Source: Salvator merianae
Lineage: Eukaryota; Chordata; Lepidosauria; Squamata; Teiidae
Direction: 5' to 3'
Assembly: GCA_003586115.2 (NCBI GenBank)
Contig: QVOM02000034.1
Span: 137,663,101-137,727,100, forward strand
Length of the DNA stretch: 64,000 nt
In this document: in pieces, positions 39,216 to 52,369 of the stretch
How positions within the stretch are numbered: the first letter of the stretch is position 1
How the letters are laid out: each line of letters opens with the position of its first letter
Made by a program: the position numbers and the translations under genes
The notes under the pieces: model-generated
What the model was told of the DNA's origin: nothing
The model's database searches: none
The model's input: only the letters and a program-made list of their open reading frames with translations

Positions 39216-42200
39216 AGTATAAAACTTGTTTGGGTCATTCTGTTTTTATTTTCATGCCTCTGGAGAACCAGCCCGATGAGGGCAAAATGGAGTGAACATT
39301 GTGAAAGAATCGATACTTATTAAAAATTCTTGTTCAGAAGTTAACTTTTTTGTTTTGGTGGAGGGAACCATACAGAATAAATTTGGAGACAGTTGTCCAT
39401 GCCATTTTAAATCATTGCCTTCTTCTCTTGCACTACCACTCAAGTATTCTTTCAGTGCTCTGAAAATTTTACTTCTCTTTAGCACCTTTGATGTGCTTAA
39501 CACAGACACAACCTTGTCATCTCTATCTTAGTTTGTGTTGTAGTATAATATGCTCGTTAGTAATAAATTATGTTAAGTGAAAACAGTTGTAATGCTATAG
39601 GTTTTGTTGGTGCTAAAAGTTATATTAAATATGGGAGATTATGGAAATTGCCATATCAATGGAAACAAGATTAAAAGGGGGGAAATGCAACCTTCAAAAT
39701 GGCTAATCTGGTGTGGAGATGTTGAAGGGCTCATGTGAAATTATTTAACCCATGAAGTCCATGGTTCAAACCACATATTGCCTACAAATTCTCCAGGTGG
39801 CTTTAATGTCAGATGAAATTATATCAAAGTTAGCATTTAATATGAATGTATATTTTTTAAAAAAAACATGGCTGCTTTGAGGTGATGGAAGGGAGATCTG
39901 CATTGATGCCACAGAAATTTACCTCCTTATCTTCTCACCCCCACCAAAATCCCAACAGACTCTTCTTGCCCTGCCACCTTGTGAGAAAAATTTGCTTTTG
40001 TCATCACTTTCCAGTTAATTGTAAAGTTCCATCTACATGAGGCAGAAGGAATGTGTTGGGTTCTTCCTCTGTGTGAGGCATGAAGGAGGATGTCTCCAAA
40101 CACGTCAAAGAACTGGTGGGGTGGGGGGGAGGAAACCAGCTTTTGTGAAGTCTTGCAAAGTACTTTGAAAATGCCTCTTCAAAAAGTTTCATAGCACATG
40201 TTTTCAATTATGCATGGTTGGAAAATTGCAGCACACCTCCTTACACAGTGTTTCCCTTATATATGATTTGGCATTAGAGCAGCTGGTCAGAGGGCAAACT
40301 CAAGGTATCCTAAGAGCTTTTTCTTTACCCCAAGAACCATTTCCCCATTTGTGTTTGTACAGTGAGAAGGTTGTTTTGCAAGTGGAAGAGGGAGTTCTGC
40401 ATGATTCATGATATGTTGAAGGGTATGTCGAAGGGAGGAGACACTCTTTATCTTACTGTTCTAATGTGTGGCATTGTACTATTCATGGGAGATCCTGCTG
40501 TGATAGCTGTTGTGTGCAGCATGTTAGTTCAGAGATGGGGGCGCGGCATTGCATTCCATGGGAGATATTGGCTGGGACTGCTATGATGTTGTACTTAGAA
40601 GCCAGGTTGTTGTCCTCTGTGCACTTGCACTGAGGGAGACTAATTCAGTGTAAGTGAAGAGGATCCCAGGCTACCCAACAGAAGTTAATGAACAATATAA
40701 ATCAGTGGGGCTTTTGGAGGATATTGTTGTAACTCCCAGTTTTGCATCCAAATCAATTGCTCCCTATACCCTCTTTCAATACACATGGTGTTTTGTAGGA
40801 ACTAAAGTACAATATAACAGATTATGGAGGGAAACTGCATTCCCATTGCTTCTATACTATCCTAGAACAAAAGTGTGAGATTCAACCAGAATCCTAGACA
40901 GAAATAAATAATTTCTTTGCTGTAAATATCTATCCTTTGTTCAGAAGGTAATGACAAGAAACTTAGTAAATGCAAAGCAATTCACTCTCAAAACTCCCTC
41001 CAGTTATACCCAGCTCACTTTCACCTCTCTTTGCATTAAAGTGCTGGTACCATCCTTATTTCTTAATACAACATTAGTACATAGCCATCTGGTGTCCTTG
41101 AGACAAGGAGACATCCCATCCTTGTCCCAAACATTCCCATGTTTTTCCTCCGTATTCTTCATTATGAAGCATGCACACACACATACTATGACTACAGCTC
41201 TAATACCTCAGGAATACGTGTAAAGGCAGAGTACAATAAAATATGCCAGACTATGCCATGGCAAGGACTAACAGGAGCTGACAATACAACATCCAGGCAG
41301 CTGTTACAAATGCCCTCTCTGCAATGGGAGGCTCCAATCACACTGCAGTGGTGGAAGGTGCACCATATACATGGCTGGTGCCCCTCGGTATCCAAGGTTT
41401 TGAAGCTGCATGACAAAAGCTTTGAAGTTTCTGCCTGGCATGGTTTAATGCCAGGCCAGAAATTGCCCTACTGCTAACTCAGACCCAGTGAAAGTCCCAC
41501 TCCCTGGTAAGTCATCTCTGTTGTCACTCTGCTGGAACGTGAATGATGGCACTTTCCACTCGCAGAGTACTTTTCTGTGCCCTGCACTTAGAGTGCATCT
41601 AATGGCACATTTTGTTCCTCAGAGGCAGCCTGCAGGTTCAATGGGGGCAGGACCCAGCACCACACCCGATGCATCCGATGTCTAGCTGGTAGATGCAACC
41701 AAACATTTTTTTTGTTTCACAAGTAGGCCCAGTAGTGACTGGTGGCATTCCCAAGGAGAATTTTCAGAGTACTTTGAGATCTGAGATGCACAGCAAATCT
41801 CCCCATGATCCAGTGTACTGTCCCTGAAACTGGCTACTACTGTTTAGAATCTCCTATGTCACTTTCATAACTATAACCTTACCATGGGAGACAAACTTCC
41901 TAGCAAATGACCTAGGGAGGTATAACAGAATAAACCTACACAGCAGTAGATCTCTTAGGCTGCATCAACCCACGTGATTACAGATTTCATCTAATTTGCC
42001 TTGCTGTTGGCATTCAGAGAGATGAGAGCAGTGGGCCGAGTTACCCAGGGTGAGTTCTGCCCAGTACAATTTGGCATAGCTCTAGAAATATCTGACTCCC
42101 AGGGCTGCTTTCAGTCTAGTGCTAAACAGTGCTGGACAGAAACTTCAAGGCTGTGGAACTTTTGTTCTGCAGCTTCCAAGCTCTGGAGTCTGGGAGATGC

Positions 42201-43865
42201 TGGCTGTGTAAATAGTGCCCCCCTCCCACCTTTGGGGAAGGAATGCAGATTCCCGCTCCTCTGAGGGCCCTTTTGGATGCTACCAAAGTTTGCAGGTGGC
42301 AGGTGTTCTGCCATAAATAGCACAACATATTTTCAGTACTTCTTAAATCTGTTACAGAGCTGCTCCTTCTTTCTTTGGGATTTCTATTATGTCATGTTTT
42401 GAGTCCTCACAAAACAGGGCAAATGTCTGACCCCACCCCAGATCTTGTCCTCGTGAGGAAGCAACCCTATGTATATTTGACAAAAATTCCTTTCTTACAA
42501 GTGATGATGGCAATGTCAAAAGGTGAGAGTCTAAAAAAACACATATACCAAGTTTTGAACAGCAGAAGCCAACAAAAAAAGTATATATATTTCCAGAGAA
42601 ACTTCTTAAAATCTTCCATGTGAAACTGAGAATATCTTGCGTGTGTATGTATGGTGTGTGTGTCTCAGCAGTCACTGAGCTGCTTTGCTTCTCCAGACAA
42701 GGGCAAGGGAAAAAAGGGGGCTGTAGGGATCTGACCTTCCTGTATCAGCTGTAACATTGAATAAACAAAGCCCCCATTATTTAAAGAAACTCTGTGATGG
42801 CCAACAGGAGATCAGCAGAGATTACCTTTCAGGTAAGGCTGCTGATTAGATGCTATTGATAGGCAGGAACAAGCTTGCTCTGACCAATATTATGTTAATT
42901 AAGTTGCTTCCAGCACAAGAGATTATACAACATCTTGGCAAGAGGTAAAATGGAATGAACCTAGAAACATTTGCTAGATGAAAGTCAACCACCAAGATAG
43001 GTTGACATTAGAGTAGTTAACCATGAAAAGTTATACTAAGGAAACTGAAGAGCTGCTTCTCAATCCACTTTTTCTTTTCTTTTTTTGTAAAAAACAATTG
43101 TTGAGATCATACTAAACTTAACTTAAGGATACCTTACTTACTTTGGTTTCCCTGCTTGATTATTTTTTACTGGGAAGGCAGCAAATCCTGCAGGTACTAT
43201 TAGTAGCTGCAAAATGACACTCAGGGTAAGTTCAGACACATAGTTAGGGGTGTCCCTGGGGTGAATTGGGGACCCAAAAGACAAACATAAAATGAAAAAA
43301 AAAAAAAGAACACTTACTTCACCCCCAGGTATCTGTATATCTGGTCCCCCCACAGACTGAGAAAATCACACTCAGGGTGAGAAGGAATTAAAGTTGGATG
43401 GGGTAGGACAGCTATAAAGCTCCTGAGCCAAACCCAGCGTGCTACCACTACCAACCAATCAGGGTCCTGGAAAATTAACTCATTAGTAGTGAACCAGTGG
43501 TGAGCATTTGTTGCTATGGAAGGGTTGCTAGGCTTTGAGGCAAAGACAGCAAGGAAGGTAGAAGGCTTTTAAAAACTGTGTCACATAGGGTTTTTTCCCC
43601 ATGTGTTCACAAATGGGGGCCAATTCTCTGGAAGTGGGAGCAATGTCTGTGTGATCACACCGTCAGTAAGCTGTAGTATCCATAGCAGAACTTCCCCTAA
43701 CTAACTTAGTGATATTGCAGGTCTGTAAAGAGACAGGTGGCCTACTAATTAACTTAGTCCCAAGTCATTTGGGGCCGTGTGCCCAAAGTCCTTGGATTGG
43801 GCACAGTAGATCATTGGTAATCAGTTAACTGGCAATCTTAAGCACAGATTTTAACAGCTGTGCAC

Positions 43866-44600
43866 TCAAGTCACTTGGCTGCCATATTCTTCACTAGTTG
43901 CAGCTTCCAGAGCAGATACAAGGGTAGCCCTACTTACCAGTGCATAGGAAGAAGTAGCTAGGGTATTTCTGTCCCAGTAGGGGTATAGCTGGTAAACCCA
44001 TAAAAACTGACAGCAGATGCGTCTAGCCATAGATACTGTCCTGGCCTCCAATAACAATGATGAGCCTAGGAGTGAAACCCCATCTAGTGTAGGCAAATTT
44101 GCTAGTTCATGGACCCAGGAACCACCCATTGCTAAGGTTTTGTCAGGATTCAGTTTTTGTTTGTTGGCCTTCATCCAGGCCATCAATGCACAGGACATTT
44201 ACAGTCTCTCCTAACACAGATGTTATGGAGAAGTAAAGCTTGGTACCATTAGCATATTGACGACACCCAGTCCAGAACTACTAATCTCTGCTCCCAGTGG
44301 CTTTATGTGGATGCTGCACAAGGTTGGGGTTGAGATAGCACCTTTTGGCATCCCACAGCCAAGCTGCCAGGATGCCAAGGAACAATCACCAAACACTATT
44401 CTCTGAAATTGCCCCTGCAGGTAGGAATGGAATCACTATAATGCAGTACTTCCCACTACCATCCCATGCAGCTGATACTGAATGACACTATGGATGCAAG
44501 TATCAAAAGTTGTTGAGAGATTAAACAGAATTAACAGGATCATACACCTTTGTCTCTGTTCTGAGGTTATCCATCTGTCAGGGCATCCCAGTCTGATTCC
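43866..44600 (-). pseudogene. L2 LINE reverse-transcriptase fragment, decayed
   Basis: Minus-strand frames read CGMPKGAISTPTLCSIHIKP followed by LGAEI near 44350-44280. This corresponds to the family motif CGxPQGSxLSPxLFNIYxKPLGE around the RT active-site region. Downstream the 44198-43866 frame reads WMKANKQKLNPDKT and LDGVSLLGSSLLLEARTVSM, the usual L2 text after the YxDD box. Frames shift between the blocks, so this is an inactive internal fragment. Confidence 0.8.
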
Positions 44601-45334
44601 ATCCCTCTAGCTGCATTCACATGCATTTGAAGTGGCTCAGAAGCTGCTCAGAGGTGGCAGCATGTGGCAACTAGTGTTCTCAACCCATTCTAATTCACCT
44701 GAAAGGTCAGCAAATGCACTGGTAGGATGGGACCCCTAGCTACCACTTCTGAGCTGCTTCTGAGCCACTTTAACTTGTCCAATAAAGGTTTATCTGCAGC
44801 TGATCACCAGTTGAAGGGTGGGTTTCTTCAAGAATGCCTTTTTCAAGGCCAGTCAAACCACTCCTTCACCCAAAGACGCATCCACCTCCTCCTACATCTA
44901 CCCATTTCCCTATAGGTAGCTCTGATAAGCTGAGATAGGCAAAGATCTGGAGAACATGTCACGGGCCACAAGACAGCCACAAGAGTCCACAAGCTCAGCC
45001 CTCAGAAACTGAAAATGATCCCACAGAATAGGACCAGATGGTTCATTAGAAACTCACTAGCTCCTGGAACAAAGATGGTGTTCTGGCTGGCATGGAAGCA
45101 GGCATTTTCATTCTCAAAAGTACCTTGCAAACATTTCACACCAGGCTTCCAAAGTCTCCAATTCTGGATTTCCCGAAGTGAATACCATTCAGAAAAGCTC
45201 TGCCATGCACTTCCTTGGGTATGCAATGGAGGCTGCAAAATAAGCTTGTTTTCCAGCTTTCATGGCCCCACAGTTGGCATGATTCTGTGTGTTGTCATGT
45301 ATATTTGGCCAGTCTCAAAGTGAGCTGTGTACCA

Positions 45335-45377
<43 letters not shown>

Positions 45378-46071
45378 TACCTTCTGGACTTTTTAATCAT
45401 ATTACTAGTTCTGCACCATCAAAAATGACTAGACTTGATCTTATAATGTCCTCTTCCACAGTTTTCTGTCACATAAGAAATCTTCACAAGTACAAAAGAC
45501 TTCCCATTATGCTTCTCTCACAGAACTGGGGAAGCCAGGAGAGTTGCACAAGTTTCAGAGCTGTCTAAATGCGTACCCTTCAGCACTGCTATACTCCTCC
45601 TTTCTCTTCCCTCCAGCTGTGCCTGAGGAGGACTAGGATCTTGTTAATATGAATATCAGGATCATATAATTTCTTCTGGGGAGTGGAAGCTCGGATTTTT
45701 TTTGTCACTGTCTCCTTAAAATACTGATTCACAAGGTGATCTTAATGTTTTTTAAGTTATTAGGTTGGAAGCACAGCCTTAAGAATGCTTTGTGTATAGT
45801 AAATATTAACGATGCCATCATGAGAGAGTATGCGGGAATGAATTAGCACAGAGTACTTGCAAAATGTTATGGAGGTTCAGAAAAGGCATTTCTCCCATAA
45901 TGTTGCAAGGCACTAAAAAAAATAATTAAGTTCTACAGATAAACCACTCATCTAAACCAATTTTTGTTGGCAATTACGAAATAATGATAAAGACATTGTA
46001 CTCCACTCAATAAACTTAATTCATGTCTTTGGTTACATCCACATGGGCCCTTTTCAAGGGATGGAGGAGAC
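44601..46071. other. Intergenic stretch, no gene seen
   Basis: Apart from the (AC)n microsatellite at 45338-45375, no repeat or exon is recognised here. Confidence 0.6.
45338..45375. repeat. (AC)19 microsatellite
   Basis: The tract consists of 38 bp of uninterrupted AC dinucleotides, bounded by ACCACA and GATACC. Confidence 0.98.
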
Positions 46072-46074
46072 AAT

Positions 46075-46674
46075 GGGCCTTTTCGCACTGAGCTCCGTAG
46101 TCCGTTCCCAGTAGTTGGCTTTGGACCGGAGGGGTTGGAGAACACTGGCTGCCGTTCACACTCCCAGCCAGAGTAACGGACCCGAAGCCGACCAGCAGAG
46201 GGAACAGTGCGAATGGCAGCCGCTAGTTCTGTACCACACTCCGTACCATCGAGCTCCGCTTCGTACCATCGAGGGCTCGTTATGGAGCCAGCTTCGTAAC
46301 GGCAGCTAGGCTGCCATGCCCAAAGGGCTATCCCGGGTGTGAAGCTTCGCACCCGGGTGTGAAAGCTTCACGCCTGGGTGTGAAAACTTCGCACCCGGGT
46401 ATGAAGCTTTGTATCACGCATGCACAGCCACGCCAGCCACGCCTGGCCGCCATTGCAAACGTGGACGGGAGTGCGAAAACACCGTGCCCGATCTTTGCTC
46501 CATCGCGCAGGTCGGAATGAAGACAAGTTTTTACTTGTCTTGCCTTACCCAGGATCAGGTATGAATCGGGTACGAAGTGGTTCGGATTGGGTGAGGCCCG
46601 CGCCCGCGGCAGTGTGAAAACTCTGTTACAGAGAACGGACAAGAACGTTCCACTCGCTAAGTGCGAAAAGGCCC
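46075..46674 (+). mobile_element. Family-C MITE, copy 1, 600 bp
   Basis: The ends GGGCCTTTTCGCACTGAGC and GCTAAGTGCGAAAAGGCCC are terminal inverted repeats with AAT on both outer sides (46072-46074 and 46675-46677). The element is CpG-rich and contains an internal array of GGGTGTGAAGCTTCGCAC-like units near 46333-46410. It shares its whole interior with 54166-54783 in reverse. No transposase frame was seen. Confidence 0.92.
46333..46412. repeat. Internal GGGTGTGAA(A)NCTTCGCACCC-type tandem repeat
   Basis: About four imperfect units of 18-20 bp, each partly self-complementary (GGGTGTGAAGC / GCTTCGCACCC), sit in the middle of the family-C element. The reversed copy at 54425-54510 has a similar array with different unit spacing. 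Confidence 0.8.
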
Positions 46675-47320
46675 AATGTTCCTGCCTCCATGTGGCCCCT
46701 GTGCTTTGTCACTCCATGGCAGGAGTGGCAAAATGAGAAAGTGGGAGAAACTATTCCACCCATGAAATTGCATTTTTTGCCCTTATGTGGATGCAGTGTG
46801 AAGGCTGAATAATATGCCCAGAAAATGGGTGATTTCTGACTGTGTTTCCAATTCATTGCAGTGGGTCCACCTGGAAACCTCACTGCTGTAAGTGACATTT
46901 CTGTTGCAGAAGCATTCCGTTCATTGCTGTGGGGCTTTGGAAGTGAGAGGCAATGCGGATGGTGCCTTAGTTGATATCAGTGAAGACAACAGCAACTCTA
47001 CCTGTTATGCTTCAAATAGCTTTTTTTTTTTTTTTTAATAAGATCTGTCTTTTGAGGGACAGATCATTTATCTATGACCAAATTCACACTTACCTTCCTG
47101 GAATGGGATCAGTAGACAAGCCCAGGCTGGTTAACAACAGGAACGGTTTAGGGTATTTGCATGTTGAGGGTTGGAACAGTCCCACTTCTGCCCAGCAGTG
47201 GTAGCAATGTGAATGGCACGCTGTCCTCTTCAGTTTCTGGCGAGACGTCCTGACCCACAACTAGCCACGATTGAAGGATTATCAGAGGCAGGTCTGGATC
47301 AGCAGCCCTCACCTTGCAAT

Positions 47321-47503
47321 CAGCGGTGGCCCGTGCCTTTAAGGGCGGGTGTTCGCGCGAGTGCCATGGCCATTCGCGGGCCTCCGGGCCTCCATAGTGA
47401 CACAGCTAGGCGACCTGCTGTGTCACTACGGAGGCCCGGAGGCTCCACGAACAGCCATGGCACTCGCGCGAACACCCGCCCTTAAAGGCACGGGCCACCG
47501 CTG
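47321..47503. mobile_element. Palindromic foldback element (family F), near-perfect copy
   Basis: This 183-bp element starts CAGCGGTGGCCCGTGCC and ends with the exact complement. The first 50 or so bases of each arm pair without mismatch, and the arms continue to a centre near 47410 with only a few differences. The flanks CTTGCAAT (47313-47320) and ATTGCAAT (47504-47511) are an 8-bp duplication with one mismatch. The CAG...CTG termini and 8-bp duplication are hallmarks of hAT transposons. It is non-autonomous. Confidence 0.9.
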
Positions 47504-49397
47504 ATTGCAATACTCAAAAATGTTGACAACACACCTCTCCCACACTGTTCTCAATGTCGCGAGAATGCCTGTGAACAGTATCCAAGCTGTGCACATCAGG
47601 TAAGGATTGGGACTGGCTCAGGACACCTCAGAGATCAAATGTGAACAACGCATTCCAGCGCTCCACCTGCAAAAGAACTTGTCTTTAAATTGTGGTTCCC
47701 TATTGCACAAGGCTGTAACAACTCTGACTATGTGCCAGTGTCCTATAGATTCCACAATACAAAAATATAACAATTATGTAGCTTCCTTGGCTATTTTATT
47801 TACTGGAAAGGCAGCAAAATCTCCTGGTAGGTATTATAACACAGCAATTGTACAAAACATAATATTGTACATGGGCACACATGGTTCAAGTTGGTAGTCC
47901 TTTTTTTAGCTGATATTCCTGGGAGTTATCATATTCTATCCTTTCCCTGCAAGAGAAATGATCATTAATCAAGTAATTATCACTTACTCCAGAATGCTTT
48001 TAAATGCAAACAAGCCTATTAAAAAAGATGGAGCTATCACTTAATTAATTGCTCCTGCAGCTTCACATCTGTTTCTCTGAATCAGCTATCATGCAGTCCC
48101 ACTCACCCCCGGCCACTCCACGTAAGGAACTAACAAATGCTTATTTTGATGACGAATAGATGCAGGAAGGGAAATTAGGTATGAAGACTGTCCATATGAA
48201 GAGGCAGAAACTCAGTGGTTTCCTGGACAAACGAGGCACAGTCTCCAGGCTCCACTTATTCTGTGTTTTTAATATGGTACTTTTAATTGCATAAGTAACC
48301 TATGTTTACAAGCATGACTTATTCCTTTCTTTCAAAATGATAGATTTTCATATATGATCTTATTATAATTGTTAAATGGGTACTGGCTTTATAATTTTTT
48401 CTTATCTTAAAAATGACAATATAATACATGTGTGTCAGTGTTGCTGACTTTAGTAGTGAATGTGGAATGCTTGCACTGTTTCGTTTAATATTTTGAATGA
48501 GAAGTTAAACAGATAACCTAGACCCCCCCCCCCCAGGTTTGAGCCTTCAAAGGCCTTGTTTGAATATAGTAGGAACATGCTACAGTGAACCTCAGGCTTG
48601 CCTGCTTTCTCTGTCCCCACATAAAGGAAGAAAGTTTGAAGCTGCCGTTTTTCCCACCGGGGAGCAAATCACAGTTTCCTGTCATATCTAATATAGCAAA
48701 GCAAGATGTTTCAACAGACCATGACCCAAAATCATAATCTGAGCATAAACTTTATTAGGGTAGCCATTAAAACACCCTAAGAAAGGAGGCTTGTAACCCT
48801 AAGAAGACAGGACATGACAAACAAAAGGAGAGTGATGAAGTGTTTTTTAAAAAATGCATTAAAACTCGGTAGCAATAAACTTTGACAACCTGTACAATGG
48901 AACTAGCAGCAGATATTTTATAAGAGGACATTCCATGCCATTTTGGAAGGTTTATCTAATTGAAAATGGCTCCGGGAGTGGGCGTAGAAAGCAATTTTCA
49001 TTCTGTAATCTGTAAACTTTCCTTAGATGGCCTCTTCTTTTAGAGTGACATACTGTACCCAAGTAAGACATCAAGCCTTCATCAACATAATTGTTTCTTG
49101 CTTATTAAGACAAGACTACTGTGGACAAATCTATCTGCTCTTCTACTGTTTTTATAGCCGTAACATGTGCTGCAGTATTGTTCCATTGAACAGCAAGACC
49201 AGGTTTGTTAATAGGGCTAGGGAGGGAGTGTACACTTTAAATGTGGCTTGTCAAGACAAATAGAAAGATGGTATAACTGCCATTTTCTAAATAATATTTT
49301 CTTTTGTTTCCCTTGGAAAATGTTTGTGTCTTTGAATTGTTTCTAGTTCTTTGCCACCATCTAGTAGCTGTTTCTGTTTGGAATCTTGTCAACTGAG

Positions 49398-49583
49398 CAG
49401 CGGCAGCCCGTGCCTTTAAGGGGTGTGTGTGTTCGCGCGAGTGCCATGGCCGTTCGTGGGGCCTCCAGGTCTCCGTAGTGACACAGCAGGTTGCTAGGCG
49501 ACCTGCTGTGTCACTACGGAGGCCTCGTGAACTGCCATGGCACTTGCGTGAACACCCCCTCTTAAAGGCACGGGCCGCCGCTG
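49398..49583. mobile_element. Palindromic foldback element (family F)
   Basis: This 186-bp element has ends CAGCGGCAGCCCGTGCC and GGCACGGGCCGCCGCTG. The flanks are CAACTGAG (49390-49397) and CAGCTGAG (49584-49591), 7 of 8 bases identical. The arms contain the same words as 47321-47503 (TTCGCGCGAGTGCCATGGC, GTAGTGACACAGCAGGT). No coding capacity. Confidence 0.9.
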
Positions 49584-49877
49584 CAGCTGAGCTATGATGA
49601 CTAATGGGCAAACTTTCTTTCTTGCTGCTGGAGTACTGACCAGGAAAGGCTTAAGGAAAATGGAGGCCATGTTTAAAAAAACCCCAAACTCTGATCAGTC
49701 ATCATAACAGCTACCATATATGTTATAACATAACATTTTGATCGGAAACTGATTTGCACACTGCTAAAGGGAATCTTCTGTGTGAAAGAAGAAGGATATC
49801 CACCTAATGGGATGTCCCCATTGTAGACACAGCTGTGGTTTTCTGTAATATCTGAGTTGGGCCAATAAGAAAACCCG

Positions 49878-50320
49878 AGGCATTTTTCTACTTTCCACTT
49901 TAGAATGGGATAACACAGCATGGACACTATCCACACTGTGGGGTCCTAGATTAGAATACCAGCTAGATATCAGCATTTGCACTGTGAATGCTAGTATCCT
50001 GCTCCCAAACTTCACCATGGCAGTGGTTGGGAAGCATCTGGCCTCTGCCATGGGGGTCTGCAGCAGCGCTGCAGATTGCGCAGGCATGCACAGGTGTGAT
50101 TGCATGATCGCGCAGCCACAGCATGGTGCACAGAATGCATTTGCACCCGGAAGCAGGTACAAATGCACTTGATCGGGAGCAGGATAGCTGCTCCCAGTCA
50201 AGTTGTGGAGCTCAATTTAGTGCTCCACAGCTAGCTGTGGTTGGGAGCAAGTGTGTGGTGTGGACGCACTTAGCTAGTGAGTGCCCCTGATGCTCACTAG
50301 CATAAAGTGTGAGAAGGCCC
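49878..50320. mobile_element. Family-B MITE, third copy (decayed left end)
   Basis: The right end reads AAAGTGTGAGAAGGCCC. The interior, reversed, parallels 32356-32800 in order: TAGTGAGC, CTAGCTGTGGAGCACTAA, ATGGCAGTGG, GGACCCCAC. The left terminus (AGGCATTTTTCTACTTT) is worn but recognisable. Confidence 0.7.
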
Positions 50321-50379
50321 CTGAATACAGAAATTGAATTTCAAACTTAATTTAAAGAATAGTAAAGAATTGTGATTAT

Positions 50380-50725
50380 CCTCTTTGTCTCCATGCCAGC
50401 CCTGAAAGCCAGGAATGAATGTTCCTGGCCTCAGAACCCCTGGGAACCCATTTCAGTGACGCAACGAGGTGTGCCTCCAAAATGGATCCCCCATGGGCAT
50501 AGTACGTTGGTAGACTTTGTTATTGAGGTCCACCAGTATTCCAGCTCAGAAGCAGGCTAGGAAGCCATTTTGAGCCTCCTGATCCGGAATATGCTGTCTC
50601 ATGCAGACAAAGCATTCCAGATGGGGTGGGGCCTCTCTAATCCACATCAGTGGGCAAACAAAAGAGACCCAGAAAAGAACAATACTGTTGTCTATTCTGG
50701 ATCTTAGGTAAATGCAGAAAGGCCC
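50380..50725. mobile_element. Family-D-like MITE fragment
   Basis: The right end AAATGCAGAAAGGCCC (to 50725) is a member of the shared-terminus group. The interior parallels 38746-39215 in reverse. The left boundary is not clear. Confidence 0.45.
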
Positions 50726-51495
50726 TTAAAGTATCTTTGATGATGAAGTGGTGGAGGACAAATAGAAGAAAGGCAAATAATAAAACACTGCAAGTATCTA
50801 GAACTTCTTTTTTAAAGAGGCCTTTAAAAAGGGAGGGCTATGATAGTTAAGTGGGATTCTAAGTATGTGGTTTGCTAAAGCTCCATGTACACATTAAAAT
50901 GAGCATAGGCCTAAATGAATTAATATTACCAGCTGAACCCTGACAAGCTTTCTTGCACACACCAGTGCTCTATAAAACACTCACGCCCACCTTTCTCTCT
51001 GAGGAGAGTTAGCAACTTCAAATACCAATAACTCACAACCAAAAACGTGTTTGGCTCCCAAAAGGCCTGACAAAGCCCAGTGTGTATTTAGATTGGGGAT
51101 CAGGAGTCATGTTTCAGTCTGTCAGGCTTGGCCACTGCAGCAGCTTTATGGCTGTCTGACTGTGTACTCCAGGCCAAGCTTGCTCTGATAAGATCATCTC
51201 GAGTACAGAAGCAGCATTGTGTGTCTGCAAGGATCTGGTTTCCTGGGAAAAGGTCACTGAAGGCAGAGTGCAAAATGGCAAGAACAAAGCAATGGGTAAG
51301 TCAAGACAGCTTTAGAAAGGAATGGACTTGAAATTCTATATGCGCCTTTCGTCACTTGTCCTTAAGGTGATTCCTAGCTATTATATCCAATACCTACCTA
51401 TCCTCCCAGTGCCCAAGTGATGTCAAAGGACTCCTTCTGGGTGGTTTAAGAGTTTTCTCTGCAGAAGAATGGAAACTGTCCTTCTTTCACTTTTA
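50726..51495. other. Intergenic stretch, nothing recognised
   Basis: No exon, RNA gene or named repeat is visible in this interval. Confidence 0.5.
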
Positions 51496-51815
51496 GGGCC
51501 TGTTCGGGCTTTAGTGCTAGTGAGCGACCGGATGCTCACTAGCACAGTGCTTCCGCATTTCATGGAGACCCTAGTGATTGGGAGCATCTGCAGATAGAAC
51601 TGTTGTCCACAGCTGTTGTCCACAGAATTCACACTTCCTGATGTAAATGCTGCAGTGGGGTGGCTGTGCAGTTGCGCACTGCATCCCTGGTCACCATGAC
51701 AGTGGCTGGATATTTCCACAGCCACTGTCATGGCAGGTGGCTGTCATTTGCACTGCATTTCTGGGTTGTTCCAGCCCTTGCAGTGCAGATGGCCACTGCA
51801 CCGTGGGGACTGCAG
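51496..51815. mobile_element. Family-B MITE, fourth copy, 3' truncated
   Basis: The left end GGGCCTGTTCGGGCTTTAGT is followed by GCTAGTGAGC and GATGCTCACTAGC, as at the complementary end of 49878-50320. Similarity fades near CCGTGGGGACTGC, and no right terminus is present. Confidence 0.6.
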
Positions 51816-52369
51816 GAGAAACCAAAGAGAAGGCATGTGAGTGCTGCTGTCACTTTAATACTGTCCTGTGAGTATTTTACGCTCACCTGCCCTCTTCCCC
51901 AAACTATTATGGACGTAAGCGGAGGAATTTCATAAATTCCTCTGTGTCTTTGAGTGGTTCAGGCTCATCAAACTCTTATTTGACATTTCCTCACCTTGGG
52001 CATTCAGAGACCTGTTTGTCCACCTATTAATCCCACTGGGGCTCAGGCATCCAGGTGGTCCCATCCTCAAAAGCCTTCGAGATGTCACAATCCTTGAAAA
52101 AAGCAACCTACCAGTAATCCTGCTTCAGTTATTCAGAAGCCTTCAGGATATCCTCAGTCAGGGGAAATCAAGTCCTCCCCACTGCAAGAACTTGCAGGGA
52201 CAGATCTAAAGTGGCTGGCTTCCAGTGCCACTTCTAAACTGTAGCTGCAAATTATTGAAGGATCCTTCCTGCTGTGAGTAGAAAGTTTCCTTGCAGCAGC
52301 ATTGCAGGAGCTCCTGCTCTGGATCTCACTCCCTAAAGAGGTCACATGAATGCAGCCTGTACGTGGGAT

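Larger units (their letters stand above)
37456..43860. other. 3' flank of LMX1A with no recognised gene
   Basis: All frames were read for exon-like or domain-like text and none was found. The contents I can name are a shared-terminus repeat (38746-39215) and a short perfect hairpin (39121-39151). The rest, including 39220-43860, looks like ordinary intergenic DNA. Confidence 0.7.

Noticed and set aside
45338..45375. CRISPR-like or other spaced array
   Set aside because: It is a plain dinucleotide microsatellite. No spaced direct repeats of CRISPR type exist in the window.
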